Shown: one piece after another, positions 34,302-42,473 of the stretch | How the letters are laid out: the number at the start of each line of letters is the position of its first letter | Position numbering within the stretch: position 1 is the first letter of the stretch | NCBI GenBank assembly: GCA_002839315.1 | Contig: PGXV01000001.1 | Location: 310,001 to 374,000, forward strand | Source of the DNA: Spirochaetae bacterium HGW-Spirochaetae-3 | GTDB taxonomy: Bacteria; Spirochaetota; Spirochaetia; Treponematales; UBA12059 | Direction: 5' to 3' | DNA: 64,000 nt | Made by a program: the position numbers and the translations under genes | Notes under the pieces: generated by a model | The model's database searches: none | What the model was told of the DNA's origin: nothing | Seen by the model: the letters and a program-made list of their open reading frames with translations, nothing else

Positions 34302-35304
34302 CCTTCCCGAGGAACTCATAGCCCAGGCGCCGACGGCGGAGCGGGGCGCTTCGCGCCTTCTCGTGCTCGATAAGGCGAGCGGCGCCGTGACGCATTCGAG
34401 CGTCCGGGAATTGGCCGCGTTCCTGCCGGCGGGCGCGACGATGGTCTTTAACGATTCTAAGGTCAGGAAGGCGCGCCTCTTCGCCGAGAGCTCGGGCGGC
34501 GGGAAGGTAGAGGTGCTACTCCTGCGTCGCGAGGTCTCTCCGTCGGACGACTCGCTCTGGGCCGCCCTTACGACGCGCATGGCCAAGCTGACGCCCGGGA
34601 AGCGCCTGTCCCTGCCGGAAGGGATCGCGGCGGAGGTCGTCGAGGCCCGCCCGGACGAGCGTCTGTTCCGATTCTCCGGCGAGATCGACGACGAATACCT
34701 GGAGCGTAACGGCCACCTGCCGCTGCCTCCGTATATCCGCAGGGCCGACTCCGTCGAAGACGCGGATCGGTACCAGACCGTATACGCCAAGGAGCGCGGA
34801 TCCGCCGCCGCGCCTACGGCCGGCCTTCACTTCACTCCGGAGATCCTCGAGAGCCTGCGATCCGCCGGCGTAGACATACGCTTCGTCACGCTGCACGTCG
34901 GGCTCGGAACCTTCCTGCCGGTTCGAGCGGAATCGATAGAGGACCACCGCATGCACGCGGAGGAGTACACCGTGCCGCCCGAGACGGCGCGCGCCGTATC
35001 GGACGCTAAGCGGGAGGGCCGGCCCGTCATCGCGGTCGGCACGACGAGCGTTCGAACGCTAGAGAGCGCCTGGACCGAGGACGGCCTCGCGAGCGGCCCG
35101 GGTTCTACGCGTATCTTCATGTATCCGGGATACCGCTTCAACGTCGTCGACGCGATGTTCACCAATTTCCATACGCCGGAATCGACGCTGTTGATGCTCG
35201 TATCGGCCTTCGCCGGGCGGGAACGCATCCTGGCCGCGTACGAGGAGGCGGTCCGCGAGCGCTACCGCTTCTTCTCCTACGGCGACGCGATGCTGATACG
35301 GTAA
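34276..35304 (+). CDS. queA: tRNA preQ1-34 S-adenosylmethionine ribosyltransferase-isomerase QueA
   Basis: 342 residues. Conserved starts FNLPEELIAQAP and SRLLVLD, MVFNDSKVRKARLF, HLPLPPYI, YQTVYAKERGSAAAPTAGLHFTPE, VTLHVGLGTFLPVR and NFHTPESTLLMLV. It transfers the ribosyl of SAM to preQ1 in the wobble position of Asp, Asn, His and Tyr tRNAs to give epoxyqueuosine. A His tRNA is encoded in this window. ruvB overlaps its start by 26 bases, and cca follows after 12 bases. Confidence 0.97.
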   Translation: MLTTDFSFNLPEELIAQAPTAERGASRLLVLDKASGAVTHSSVRELAAFLPAGATMVFNDSKVRKARLFAESSGGGKVEVLLLRREVSPSDDSLWAALTTRMAKLTPGKRLSLPEGIAAEVVEARPDERLFRFSGEIDDEYLERNGHLPLPPYIRRADSVEDADRYQTVYAKERGSAAAPTAGLHFTPEILESLRSAGVDIRFVTLHVGLGTFLPVRAESIEDHRMHAEEYTVPPETARAVSDAKREGRPVIAVGTTSVRTLESAWTEDGLASGPGSTRIFMYPGYRFNVVDAMFTNFHTPESTLLMLVSAFAGRERILAAYEEAVRERYRFFSYGDAMLIR

Positions 35305-35316
35305 GGGAGGCTGTAC

Positions 35317-36672
35317 GTGACCAAGCGCATAGGCGTCCCCAAGGACCTTCGAGATTTTACGGAGGTATTCGCCGCGGCGGGCTTCTCGTGCTATTTCGTG
35401 GGGGGCGCCGTTCGCGACAGCCTCCTCGGGCGCCCGGTGAGCGACTGGGACGCGGCGACGGACGCGAAGCCGGAACAGGTCCGGCGCCTCTTCAAGACGG
35501 TGATACCGACGGGCGTACAGCACGGCACCGTTACGGTGCGCTGGCGCGGTTCCTCCATCGAGACGACGACGTTCCGCGTCGACGGCGAGTACAAGGACGG
35601 TCGACGCCCCGAGTCCGTACGCTTCACCTCCGAACTTGAGGAAGACCTGTCAAGGCGCGATTTTACCATAAACGGCATGGCGGTCGATCCCCGCACGGGT
35701 GAAGTCGTCGATCCCAGCGGAGGCCTCGCGGACCTCGACGCTGGCCTTATACGCGCTATAGGAGACCCGATTACGCGCTTTACCGAGGACGGCCTGCGGC
35801 CGCTACGCGCGGTCAGGTTCGCCGCCAGGTTCGGATTCGCTATAGACCCGGCGACGTTGGCCGCCATCCCGGCGACGCTGGCGCGGTTCAGGCTGGTATC
35901 CGCCGAACGTATCCGCGATGAATTCACAAAGATACTCGTCTCCGACAGGGCCGGAGAGGGCGTACTGCGGCTCGACGAGACGGGCCTGCTGGCGGAATTC
36001 CTTCCGGAGCTGTCATCGTGCAAGGACGTAGGGCAGGGCGGGCCCCATCGCTACGACGTCTTCAGGCATCTCGTCGCCGCCTGCGACGCCGCGCCACCCG
36101 ATACGGTCATTCGCCTTGCGGCGCTCCTCCACGACATCGGCAAGCCTGCGAAGAAGACCGAGGGCGCCGACGGGGCGTTGACCTTCTACGGGCACGATAT
36201 AGAATCGGCGCGGCTAGCCGCGGAGGCCCTGCGGCGGCTGAAGTACCCTAACTCGGTCGTCGACGACGTCGTCCTCCTCGTACGCCACCATATGTTCGAC
36301 TACTCCGACGAATGGACCGACGCGGCCGTCAGGCGTTTCGTCTCACGGGTAGGCTTGGAATACGTCGAGCGGCTCGCGATCCTCAGGCTGGCCGATACCT
36401 CGGGCATGGGCCACGGCCCCGCGGATCCTCGATCGGTGCTGCCGCTGATAGACCGCGTCGAGGCGTTGCGCGCCAAGGACCAGGCCTTCGGAATCAAGGA
36501 TCTGGCCATAGGCGGGAACCAGCTCGCGGAGATAGGCTGGCCGAAGGGCCCGTCTATGGGGAAGGCGCTCTCCGAGCTCCTGGAAGCCGTGCTCGACGAC
36601 CCCGAGCTCAATACGGAGCGTAAACTGATTGATATAGCCGAGCGTATAAAGGGAAAGTACGGGGTGGGCTGA
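35317..36672 (+). CDS. cca: CCA-adding tRNA nucleotidyltransferase with HD domain
   Basis: 451 residues, GTG start. Class II nucleotidyltransferase head: GGAVRD (29-34), catalytic DWD (D43, D45), ETTTFRVDG, RRDFTINGMA, then FTEDGLRPLRAVRFAARFGF and the SAERIRDE helix. An HD domain follows (LLHDIGKP at 270-277). It adds or repairs the 3' CCA of tRNAs without a template. The five tRNA genes in this window lack an encoded CCA, so this activity would be essential. Last gene of the operon. Confidence 0.94.
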   Translation: MTKRIGVPKDLRDFTEVFAAAGFSCYFVGGAVRDSLLGRPVSDWDAATDAKPEQVRRLFKTVIPTGVQHGTVTVRWRGSSIETTTFRVDGEYKDGRRPESVRFTSELEEDLSRRDFTINGMAVDPRTGEVVDPSGGLADLDAGLIRAIGDPITRFTEDGLRPLRAVRFAARFGFAIDPATLAAIPATLARFRLVSAERIRDEFTKILVSDRAGEGVLRLDETGLLAEFLPELSSCKDVGQGGPHRYDVFRHLVAACDAAPPDTVIRLAALLHDIGKPAKKTEGADGALTFYGHDIESARLAAEALRRLKYPNSVVDDVVLLVRHHMFDYSDEWTDAAVRRFVSRVGLEYVERLAILRLADTSGMGHGPADPRSVLPLIDRVEALRAKDQAFGIKDLAIGGNQLAEIGWPKGPSMGKALSELLEAVLDDPELNTERKLIDIAERIKGKYGVG

Positions 36673-36682
36673 CCGCGGCGCC

Positions 36683-37507
36683 CTATAGACGCTTCATGGA
36701 CAACAGCCGCTCGGCCTCAGTGCCGCCCCCGGCGACGATGGCATCGTACGCGATAGCCGCCGCGGCCTGCTCCGCGTCCTTCTTCGTCTTCCCTGAAGCC
36801 GGACCGTATGCCGAGCCGAGTAGATCGCACTTCATCCAGTACGTCCTATCGTGATCGGGCCCGGTCTTGCGATCCAGTTCGTATAAGGGGTAGCAGCGGT
36901 GCCACTTCTGCGCGTATTCCTGCAGCAGGGTCTTATAGTCCTTGCGGTGCCTGTCGGTGAGGACTTTCTCTATTTCCGGGTTGATAAGCGACAGCACCAG
37001 TTCCTGGGCCTTGTCGAAACCCGAATCCAAGTAGGCCGAGCCGAAGACGGCCTCGAGGGCGTCCGCGAGGATGGCCTTCTTGTTCCTGCCGCCCGATCGT
37101 TCCTCGCCCTTGCCGACCATCAGCAGCGCGTCCATGCCAAGGACGGCCGCTATCTCCGACAGGGTATCCTCGGAAACGACGAAGCTCTTTATCCTGGCGA
37201 GGTCGCCCTCCGACTTGTCGCCGAGCGCCGTGAAGAGCCTCGCGGCGGTAGCCATGCCTAGGACCGCGTCGCCGAGGAATTCGAGCCGCTCGTTATTGCC
37301 TAGGGATCGCGGGTCCTCGTTGACGTACGAGCGGTGCGTCAAGGCTCGATCGAGAAGGGCTTGGTCCTTGAAGCGGAATCGTAATGAACGCTGAAAAGCC
37401 GCGAGCGCTTCCAGCCGATCACGACCTATGTCGTCGTAACGGAAGGGCACGTCCGCGGCCTCCTCATTCTCGATCGGCGCGAACGGGCTATGAGCCCGTT
37501 CGGCCAT
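36683..37507 (-). CDS. rnc: Ribonuclease III
   Basis: 274 residues, with an N-terminal extension of about 35 residues relative to E. coli. The signature NERLEFLGDAVLG (72-84) holds the catalytic acidic residues, the second cluster is ADALEAVFGSAYLDSG, and a double-stranded RNA-binding domain occupies about 195-265 (KTLLQEYAQKW ... GKTKKDAEQAAAAIA). It processes rRNA precursors and other duplex RNA. The start lies 1 base after the acpP stop. Converges on cca. Confidence 0.95.
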   Translation of the reverse strand: MAERAHSPFAPIENEEAADVPFRYDDIGRDRLEALAAFQRSLRFRFKDQALLDRALTHRSYVNEDPRSLGNNERLEFLGDAVLGMATAARLFTALGDKSEGDLARIKSFVVSEDTLSEIAAVLGMDALLMVGKGEERSGGRNKKAILADALEAVFGSAYLDSGFDKAQELVLSLINPEIEKVLTDRHRKDYKTLLQEYAQKWHRCYPLYELDRKTGPDHDRTYWMKCDLLGSAYGPASGKTKKDAEQAAAAIAYDAIVAGGGTEAERLLSMKRL

Positions 37508-37508
37508 C

Positions 37509-37742
37509 TCATACCTGGGACTTTATGAATTCGTACGCGTCTCGAACGGTCTCGAATTCGTTAGCCTTCTCGTCAGGGATACGAATCTTCAGCTCTTCCT
37601 CGATGCCGTAGACCAGCTCGTATGTATCGAGGCTGTCGGCTCCGAGATCCTGCCTGAAGCTAGCGTCGAGATTTATCTTCGACTCTTCGACTTCAAGCTT
37701 ATCGGCAATGATCTTCTTGATCTTCTCATACAACTCGTCCAT
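37509..37742 (-). CDS. acpP: Acyl carrier protein
   Basis: 77 residues, acidic, with the phosphopantetheine-attachment serine S37 in GADSLDTYEL. The partner-binding helix II follows (ELVYGIEEEL), and the end is AYEFIKSQV. It carries growing acyl chains in fatty-acid synthesis. GGAGA lies 6 bases before the ATG. It sits between rpmF and rnc, a very common bacterial order. Confidence 0.96.
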   Translation of the reverse strand: MDELYEKIKKIIADKLEVEESKINLDASFRQDLGADSLDTYELVYGIEEELKIRIPDEKANEFETVRDAYEFIKSQV

Positions 37743-37754
37743 AGCGAGTCTCCT

Positions 37755-37943
37755 TTACGCGTTGGTTTCGGGAGTCAAAACCTGCCTGCCGCGATAGAAA
37801 CCACACTTCGGGCACACCCGATGGAACAATACGGCGTTGCCGCAGTTCCCGCAGGATACGATCGTCGGCGCGACGAGCTTCATGTTTATGGAGCGGCGCC
37901 TTCGCGATCGAGCCTTCGAAGTATTACATCTGGGTACAGCCAT
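37755..37943 (-). CDS. rpmF: 50S ribosomal protein L32
   Basis: 62 residues. N-terminal MAVPRCNTSKARSRRRRS is the L32 signature, and the zinc-ribbon pairs are CGNC and CPKC. The C-terminal tail QVLTPETNA matches the family length. A component of the large ribosomal subunit. GAGG lies 8 bases upstream of the ATG. First gene of the rpmF-acpP-rnc operon. Confidence 0.95.
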   Translation of the reverse strand: MAVPRCNTSKARSRRRRSINMKLVAPTIVSCGNCGNAVLFHRVCPKCGFYRGRQVLTPETNA

Positions 37944-37991
37944 ACTATAACCTCATTCCCACAATAACGTGCCTGTAACGGATACCGGCGC

Positions 37992-38020
37992 ACGATAACG
38001 AAATACGTACTATTTGTCAA
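37992..38020 (-). promoter_or_regulatory. Promoter of rpmF-acpP-rnc
   Basis: Minus strand: -35 TTGACA (38020-38015, perfect), 17-base spacer, -10 TATCGT (37997-37992). The expected start near 37985 gives a leader of about 42 bases with a Shine-Dalgarno, so this operon is not leaderless. Confidence 0.7.
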
Positions 38021-38054
38021 GTCGGAAGGGGCTTCCTCGATGCTTGCCCAAGAA

Positions 38055-38543
38055 TTACGACCCTTTTTTTATGCGGAATCGCTCCATGGCCCTGGCTATG
38101 ACCGGAGGGACCATGCCGCTCACGTCTCCTCCGAGCGATGAGAGCTCCTTTATGGCGCTCGATCGGAGCACGAAGAATTTCTGGTCGGTCGGCATGAAGA
38201 ATGTCTCTATCTCCGGCCCGACTCCCTTGTTGAGTATGGAAAGCTCGAACTCGTAGGAAAAATCCTGAACGCTCCTGACGCCCCGCAACAGCACCCTGCA
38301 TTCGTGCAGGCGGGCGAACTCAACGATAAGGGTGTCGCACATGTGCACCTCGACGTTGGGCCAGGGCGCCACCAGCTCGCGCATGAAAGCCAGCCGTTCC
38401 TCGGCTGAGAAGAGGTAATGCTTCTCGCTGTTGACGGCGACAACGACGAGAACCCGCTCGAATATCGTACGGGCGCGCTCGATGATGTTCAGGTGACCGA
38501 AAGTCGGGGGATCGAATGATCCGGGGAAAACAGCCTTTACCAT
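38055..38543 (-). CDS. coaD: Pantetheine-phosphate adenylyltransferase
   Basis: 162 residues from ATG 38543; the longer frame to 38627 would run through the promoter. Nucleotidyltransferase signature [12 protein letters not shown] (H17 catalytic), [57 protein letters not shown] and a basic end. It transfers AMP to 4'-phosphopantetheine to give dephospho-CoA. Monocistronic and divergent from lnt. Confidence 0.96.
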   Translation of the reverse strand: MVKAVFPGSFDPPTFGHLNIIERARTIFERVLVVVAVNSEKHYLFSAEERLAFMRELVAPWPNVEVHMCDTLIVEFARLHECRVLLRGVRSVQDFSYEFELSILNKGVGPEIETFFMPTDQKFFVLRSSAIKELSSLGGDVSGMVPPVIARAMERFRIKKGS

Positions 38544-38549
38544 GCCGGA

Positions 38550-38578
38550 AACATAAACCGGGTACGCTGAGGCGTCAA
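38550..38578 (-). promoter_or_regulatory. Leaderless promoter of coaD
   Basis: Minus strand: -35 TTGACG (38578-38573), 17-base spacer, -10 TATGTT (38555-38550), TCCGGC, then ATG at 38543. No Shine-Dalgarno. Confidence 0.65.
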
Positions 38579-38642
38579 GGGCGGCCCGGAGCCGCAGGCC
38601 GTCACTGGCGCGTCCTGCGTTCAGCATGTATCATGCTAGGCT

Positions 38643-40298
38643 ATGAGATCGATACGCGTACTAGCACTTTCAGCCCTGTCGAGCGCGTTGCTCGCGCTCG
38701 CCTTGCCCAACGAGTTGTTCCCCTGGGGCAATTGGGCGTTTGGCCTCATCGCGCTGACTCCTCTGTTCGTCGCGCTGGCGAACACCGAATCCTATCGCGA
38801 GGCCTATGTCGCCGGCGCGGTGTTCGGCGGCCTCGCCCACGGGCTTTCCAGCTACTGGCTGTGGTTCTTCAAGGATTTCAGGTTCTGGACCCTCGGTTCG
38901 GCTATCCTCGCGTATATGTTCGTATACGGATTCGTCGCGGTATACCTGCGCGGCGCCATCAAGCGCGGGGGCCTCGCGAGGCCGTTCGTCTTCGCGCTAG
39001 CGTGGGTCGTCTATGAGTGGGGGAAATCCTCCGGCTTCATGGGGTATCCATGGGGGCTCGTCGCGTATAGCTGGAACACGGTGCTGCCGGCGACGCAGAT
39101 AGCCGAGTCGACCGGCGTGTACGGATTATCCTTCGCCTTGGCTCTGTTCTCCGCTACCATCGGAGACGTCCTCTGCCCGCCTCCGAAGCCGCTCGCTTCG
39201 CCGGCCGACAAAGGAGCGGAGCGATCGCCCCGCGGCCGCCTCCGGTCCGTTCTTCCCGGTCGCCCGGCAGGCAAGGATAGCCGCGTCCTCGCCGCGGGGC
39301 AACTCGTCGTAGCCATCGTATTGCTGGCGGCGATTTACTCGTACGGGCTCGTCGCTCTGGACAGGCCGCGGGTCGAGCGGGGCACCGTCCGCGCCGTCAT
39401 GGTACAGCAGAACGTGGATTCATGGAGCGGTACCGAGTCGGACAACCTCGCGATATCCATAGCCCTCGCCAGAAAGGCGATACGGGAGGCCGGCCGCGAC
39501 CCGGATATCGTGCTTTTCAGCGAGACGACGCTCAGGCGTCCCTGGAACAGGTTCCAGCGCTTCTTCGCGAAGACGCCGCAAGGCGATCCCCTGGCGAAAT
39601 TCATAGCCGATAGCGGAGCATACCTGTTCACCGGAGCGCCGGAGATACTCGACTACGAAACCTTCGAAGCCACCAATTCGGTCATACTCATCGATCCGGA
39701 GGGCCGGCAGACTGGAACGTACGCGAAGATCCATCCGGTGCCATTCGCCGAGGCGATACCGTTCTGGGAGTACGATGCGTTCAGGTCGTTCATACAGGAT
39801 GTCGTAGGCCTCGAATCGGGTTGGGTCATGGGTAGCGAGCGCACGGTGTTCGAACTGCCGACGAAAGAGGCCGGCGTCGTGCGGTTCTCTGCTCCCATAT
39901 GTTTTGAAGACGCGTTCGCGTACCTGTGCCGCGAATTCGTCATGGACGGCGCAGAGCTGCTCGTCAACCTGACGAACGATTCCTGGTCGAAGACGGATTC
40001 GGCCGAGATACAGCATTTCGTAGCCGCTCGCTTCAGGGCCATAGAACTCAGGCGGACCCTCGTCCGCTCGACGAACGGCGGCGTGTCGGCCGTCATCGGT
40101 CCCGACGGCCGCATCCTCGACTCGCTCCCGCTTTTTGTATCGACCGCGAAATTCGTCGAGATACCCGTCTATACCGGCGAGATAACGCCCTACCTGGCGT
40201 ACGGAGACTGGTTCGCGGCTGTTCTCGCCTGTATTCTAGTCGCGATAGCGCTTATACTCTTCATTGACGACTCGATGTCGGGGAAGGAGCTTGCATGA
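38643..40298 (+). CDS. lnt: Apolipoprotein N-acyltransferase
   Basis: 551 residues. About six N-terminal membrane helices, then a nitrilase-like periplasmic domain (about 245-520) with the E-K-C triad in VLFSETTLRRP, AKIHPVPFAEAIPF and APICFEDAF. A final membrane helix is near 525-545. A linker rich in charged residues (about 180-215) is longer than in E. coli. It N-acylates the lipid-modified cysteine of lipoproteins, of which several are encoded in this window. A -10-like TATCAT lies 8 bases before the ATG, so the mRNA may also be nearly leaderless. Confidence 0.93.
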   Translation: MRSIRVLALSALSSALLALALPNELFPWGNWAFGLIALTPLFVALANTESYREAYVAGAVFGGLAHGLSSYWLWFFKDFRFWTLGSAILAYMFVYGFVAVYLRGAIKRGGLARPFVFALAWVVYEWGKSSGFMGYPWGLVAYSWNTVLPATQIAESTGVYGLSFALALFSATIGDVLCPPPKPLASPADKGAERSPRGRLRSVLPGRPAGKDSRVLAAGQLVVAIVLLAAIYSYGLVALDRPRVERGTVRAVMVQQNVDSWSGTESDNLAISIALARKAIREAGRDPDIVLFSETTLRRPWNRFQRFFAKTPQGDPLAKFIADSGAYLFTGAPEILDYETFEATNSVILIDPEGRQTGTYAKIHPVPFAEAIPFWEYDAFRSFIQDVVGLESGWVMGSERTVFELPTKEAGVVRFSAPICFEDAFAYLCREFVMDGAELLVNLTNDSWSKTDSAEIQHFVAARFRAIELRRTLVRSTNGGVSAVIGPDGRILDSLPLFVSTAKFVEIPVYTGEITPYLAYGDWFAAVLACILVAIALILFIDDSMSGKELA

Positions 40299-40669
40299 GC
40301 ATACGAGAATACCTTTCGGGTACGTTTTTCGAGATTCAGGCATATAAGAGCGATCCGCCCCAGGACGCGCTCGCCTTCACCGGATCGCCGCGCAAGCATC
40401 CCTACGACGACGGCAAGATCATCCTCATCGAGGAACCGAAGGACGGCGACTCGGCGATATACGAATTCAAGGCGGCCGACGTCGTGGGCGCCCAGGACCT
40501 GCCGAGCCCCGTGACCGAGGCGGGAGAGAGCTACCGTATCGTCAGGCTGTGGATACGCCGCGGGTCGATAGGCATCAAGTACGAACCCTTCGAAGTGGAA
40601 TCGCCGCTGCGGTTCATGGCCGAGTCGCACGTCTTGAAGGATAAGCTTTTCGGCCGGCACCGGGGCTGA
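40295..40669 (+). CDS. Conserved hypothetical protein downstream of lnt
   Basis: 124 residues, overlapping lnt by 4 bases (ATGA). No signal peptide or membrane segment. Predicted mixed beta/alpha, with a central DGKIILIEEPKDGDSAIYEFKAADVVGAQD region and a basic end (FGRHRG). Mildly acidic overall. I do not recognise the family. Coupling to lnt suggests an envelope-related or simply co-regulated role; the radical-SAM gene follows after 4 bases. Confidence 0.65.
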   Translation: MSIREYLSGTFFEIQAYKSDPPQDALAFTGSPRKHPYDDGKIILIEEPKDGDSAIYEFKAADVVGAQDLPSPVTEAGESYRIVRLWIRRGSIGIKYEPFEVESPLRFMAESHVLKDKLFGRHRG

Positions 40670-40673
40670 TGCC

Positions 40674-41693
40674 ATGCCTGGACGCGAGGCCGTCGAGGCC
40701 CTTTACTACGAGAAGGAACCGGGCGGCTTCGCCCGATGCTCGCTCTGCCCTCACCGTTGTCGGATGGCGCCGGGAGCGACGGGGCTCTGCCACGTTCGCC
40801 GTAACGACGCGGGAAGGATTTCGCTACCGTTTTACGGCGACGCGAGCGCGCTTTCCGTCGATCCCATCGAGAAGAAGCCCCTCTATCATTTCTTCCCCGG
40901 CAGTTCGGTTTACTCTATCGGGTACGTCGGATGTAACCTTCATTGCCCCTTCTGCCAGAACTTCGGCATATCCCAGTCTACCGACGCCATAGTCGAGCAC
41001 GTCACCCCCGCGGGGCTGGTAGCGGCGGCGATTCGTTCAGGTTGCCCCTCCATAGCGCATACATATTCCGAGCCCGTCGTTCACGCAGAATTCGTCGAGC
41101 AGAGCATGCGGGCGGCCAGGGCGGCCGGCCTCCGGAACGTCCTCGTGACGAATGGCTACGCCGGCGCTGACGCGGCCACGGCGCTTCTATCGCTATGCGA
41201 CGCGGTTAACGTGGACATCAAGGCCTGGGATCGGGAATTCTATCGCGAAGAACTGGGCGGAGACCTGGAAACCGTCAAGGAATTCGTCAGGATGGCCTAC
41301 GAGTTCGGCGTTCACGTAGAGGCGACGACGCTCGTCATTCCCGGCAAGAACGATGAGCCGGACCAGGTAGAAGGCATCGCCGACTTCCTCGCGACGCTGT
41401 CGCCTGATATCCCGTTGCATCTTTCGGCTTACAGGCCGATGTACCGCTATTCCGTGCCCGCTACGCCGTCGGCTACCGTCCATCGGCTCGCCGAAGTCGC
41501 CAAGCGGCGGCTCAGGTACGTTTACGCGGGGAACGTACTCGGCGAACGCTCTATTACGGCTTGCCGCGCCTGCGGCGCCGTGCTTGTTTCGAGGCGTGGA
41601 TACTCGGTAGACGCGTCGGGTCTCGACGATTCCGCGTGCGCTTCATGCGGCGTCGACAGCCCGATAAAAAATCGACGAAAAGAAAGTTATTAA
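40674..41693 (+). CDS. amrS: AmmeMemoRadiSam system radical SAM enzyme
   Basis: 339 residues. N-terminal Cys-rich entry (CSLCPHRCRM...GLCHVR) precedes the radical-SAM motif C87-x3-C91-x2-C94 (CNLHCPFC). The IAHTYSEPVVHAEF and GLRNVLVTNGY segments are typical of this group, and a C-terminal zinc-ribbon-like CRACG...CASCG is present. Its usual partners, the AMMECR1 and MEMO1 proteins, are encoded about 10 kb away (51.7-53.2 kb). The reaction of the system is not established. Ends just before the tRNA promoter. Confidence 0.85.
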   Translation: MPGREAVEALYYEKEPGGFARCSLCPHRCRMAPGATGLCHVRRNDAGRISLPFYGDASALSVDPIEKKPLYHFFPGSSVYSIGYVGCNLHCPFCQNFGISQSTDAIVEHVTPAGLVAAAIRSGCPSIAHTYSEPVVHAEFVEQSMRAARAAGLRNVLVTNGYAGADAATALLSLCDAVNVDIKAWDREFYREELGGDLETVKEFVRMAYEFGVHVEATTLVIPGKNDEPDQVEGIADFLATLSPDIPLHLSAYRPMYRYSVPATPSATVHRLAEVAKRRLRYVYAGNVLGERSITACRACGAVLVSRRGYSVDASGLDDSACASCGVDSPIKNRRKESY

Positions 41694-41700
41694 AATCCTA

Positions 41701-41731
41701 TTGACACTTTTTTACGGTTTTGGCATAGTAC
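41701..41731 (+). promoter_or_regulatory. Promoter of the tRNA cluster
   Basis: Perfect -35 TTGACA (41701-41706) with CATAGT (17-base spacer) or TAGTAC (19-base spacer) as the -10. It lies about 17 bases before tRNA-His in an AT-rich patch. Confidence 0.55.
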
Positions 41732-41747
41732 GTCTCGCCAAGCGCAC

Positions 41748-41820
41748 GGTGGATGTAGCTCAGCGGTAGAGTCCCAGAATGTGGATCTGGATGTCGCGGG
41801 TTCGACACCCGTCATCCACC
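41748..41820 (+). tRNA. tRNA-His (GTG)
   Basis: Cloverleaf with acceptor GTGGATG / CATCCAC, anticodon stem CCAGA / TCTGG and loop ATGTGGA, giving anticodon GTG. An extra G at position -1 (41748) faces a C discriminator (41820), the identity pair of bacterial tRNA-His. The 3' CCA is not encoded. It is a substrate for queuosine at G34. Confidence 0.93.
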
Positions 41821-41863
41821 CTAGTACGTTCGAAGCCGGTACTTAGGGACCGATCGGCGTCGG

Positions 41864-41937
41864 GCGTTCGTAGCTCAGCTGGATAGAGCGACGGACTTCG
41901 AATCCGTAGGTCGGGGGTTCGACTCCCTCCGGACGCA
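41864..41937 (+). tRNA. tRNA-Arg (TCG)
   Basis: Acceptor GCGTTCG / CGGACGC, anticodon stem ACGGA / TCCGT, loop CTTCGAA, anticodon TCG. Discriminator A; no encoded CCA, and a T run follows. Confidence 0.93.
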
Positions 41938-41974
41938 GTTTTTGCGATGTGTGTTGGGTTTTGTTTTTGTACCA

Positions 41975-42047
41975 GGGCCGTTAGCTCAGCTGGTAGAGCA
42001 GCAGACTCTTAATCTGCGGGTCGCAGGTTCGATCCCTGCACGGCTCA
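41975..42047 (+). tRNA. tRNA-Lys (CTT)
   Basis: Acceptor GGGCCGT / ACGGCTC (one G-U), anticodon stem GCAGA / TCTGC, loop CTCTTAA, anticodon CTT for AAG. Discriminator A; followed by AAA, so CCA is not encoded. Confidence 0.93.
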
Positions 42048-42087
42048 AAAGGGCGCCTCTCGCGAGCGATCGCGGTTGCGTTCTCCC

Positions 42088-42117
42088 TTGACAGGGTTTG
42101 CCGGTTTTTAGTATGTT
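42088..42117 (+). promoter_or_regulatory. Second promoter, before tRNA-Leu
   Basis: Perfect -35 TTGACA (42088-42093); -10 either TAGTAT at 42109 (15-base spacer) or TATGTT at 42112 (18-base spacer). It splits the cluster into His-Arg-Lys and Leu-Gly transcripts. Confidence 0.5.
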
Positions 42118-42135
42118 CGGTGCCTTATAGCCCGA

Positions 42136-42217
42136 GCGAGAGTGGTGGAATTGGCAGACACGCCAGACTTAGGATCTGGTGCCTTACGGCGTGAGGGTTC
42201 AAGTCCCTTCTCTCGCA
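42136..42217 (+). tRNA. tRNA-Leu (TAG)
   Basis: 82 bases with the long variable arm of class II tRNAs. Acceptor GCGAGAG / CTCTCGC, anticodon stem CCAGA / TCTGG, loop CTTAGGA, anticodon TAG. Discriminator A; no encoded CCA. Confidence 0.93.
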
Positions 42218-42261
42218 GTTGGTCGGACGTACCGAATGCCGGCGAAAGTTGGAACTGCAAT

Positions 42262-42333
42262 GCGGGAATAGCTCAGTGGTAGAGCGCCACCTTGCCAAGG
42301 TGGATGTCGCGGGTCCGACTCCCGTTTCCCGCT
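42262..42333 (+). tRNA. tRNA-Gly (GCC)
   Basis: Acceptor GCGGGAA / TTCCCGC, anticodon stem CCACC / GGTGG, loop TTGCCAA, anticodon GCC. Discriminator T; no encoded CCA. A terminator follows. Confidence 0.93.
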
Positions 42334-42342
42334 CGACGTGAA

Positions 42343-42376
42343 GGCGGTCCGGAGAAACCCGGATCGCCTTTTTTTT
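42343..42376 (+). terminator. Intrinsic terminator after the tRNA cluster
   Basis: Ten-base-pair stem GGCGGTCCGG / CCGGATCGCC (one G-U), 6-base loop, directly followed by eight T residues. The clearest intrinsic terminator in the window. Confidence 0.92.
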
Positions 42377-42399
42377 ATCAATAACGCCTCCGATACCCA

Positions 42400-42429
42400 T
42401 TAACGTATCCGGGGCGCTTCCGATACGTA
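42400..42429 (+). promoter_or_regulatory. Candidate promoter of tig-clpP-clpX-lon
   Basis: TTAACG (42400-42405), 18-base spacer, TACGTA (42424-42429), just after the tRNA terminator. The leader would be about 40 bases and includes the Shine-Dalgarno AAGGGG (42461-42466). Confidence 0.4.
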
Positions 42430-42473
42430 TGCGATCGGACCCGAGCCGGTCCGAAACAAGAAGGGGTATACAC

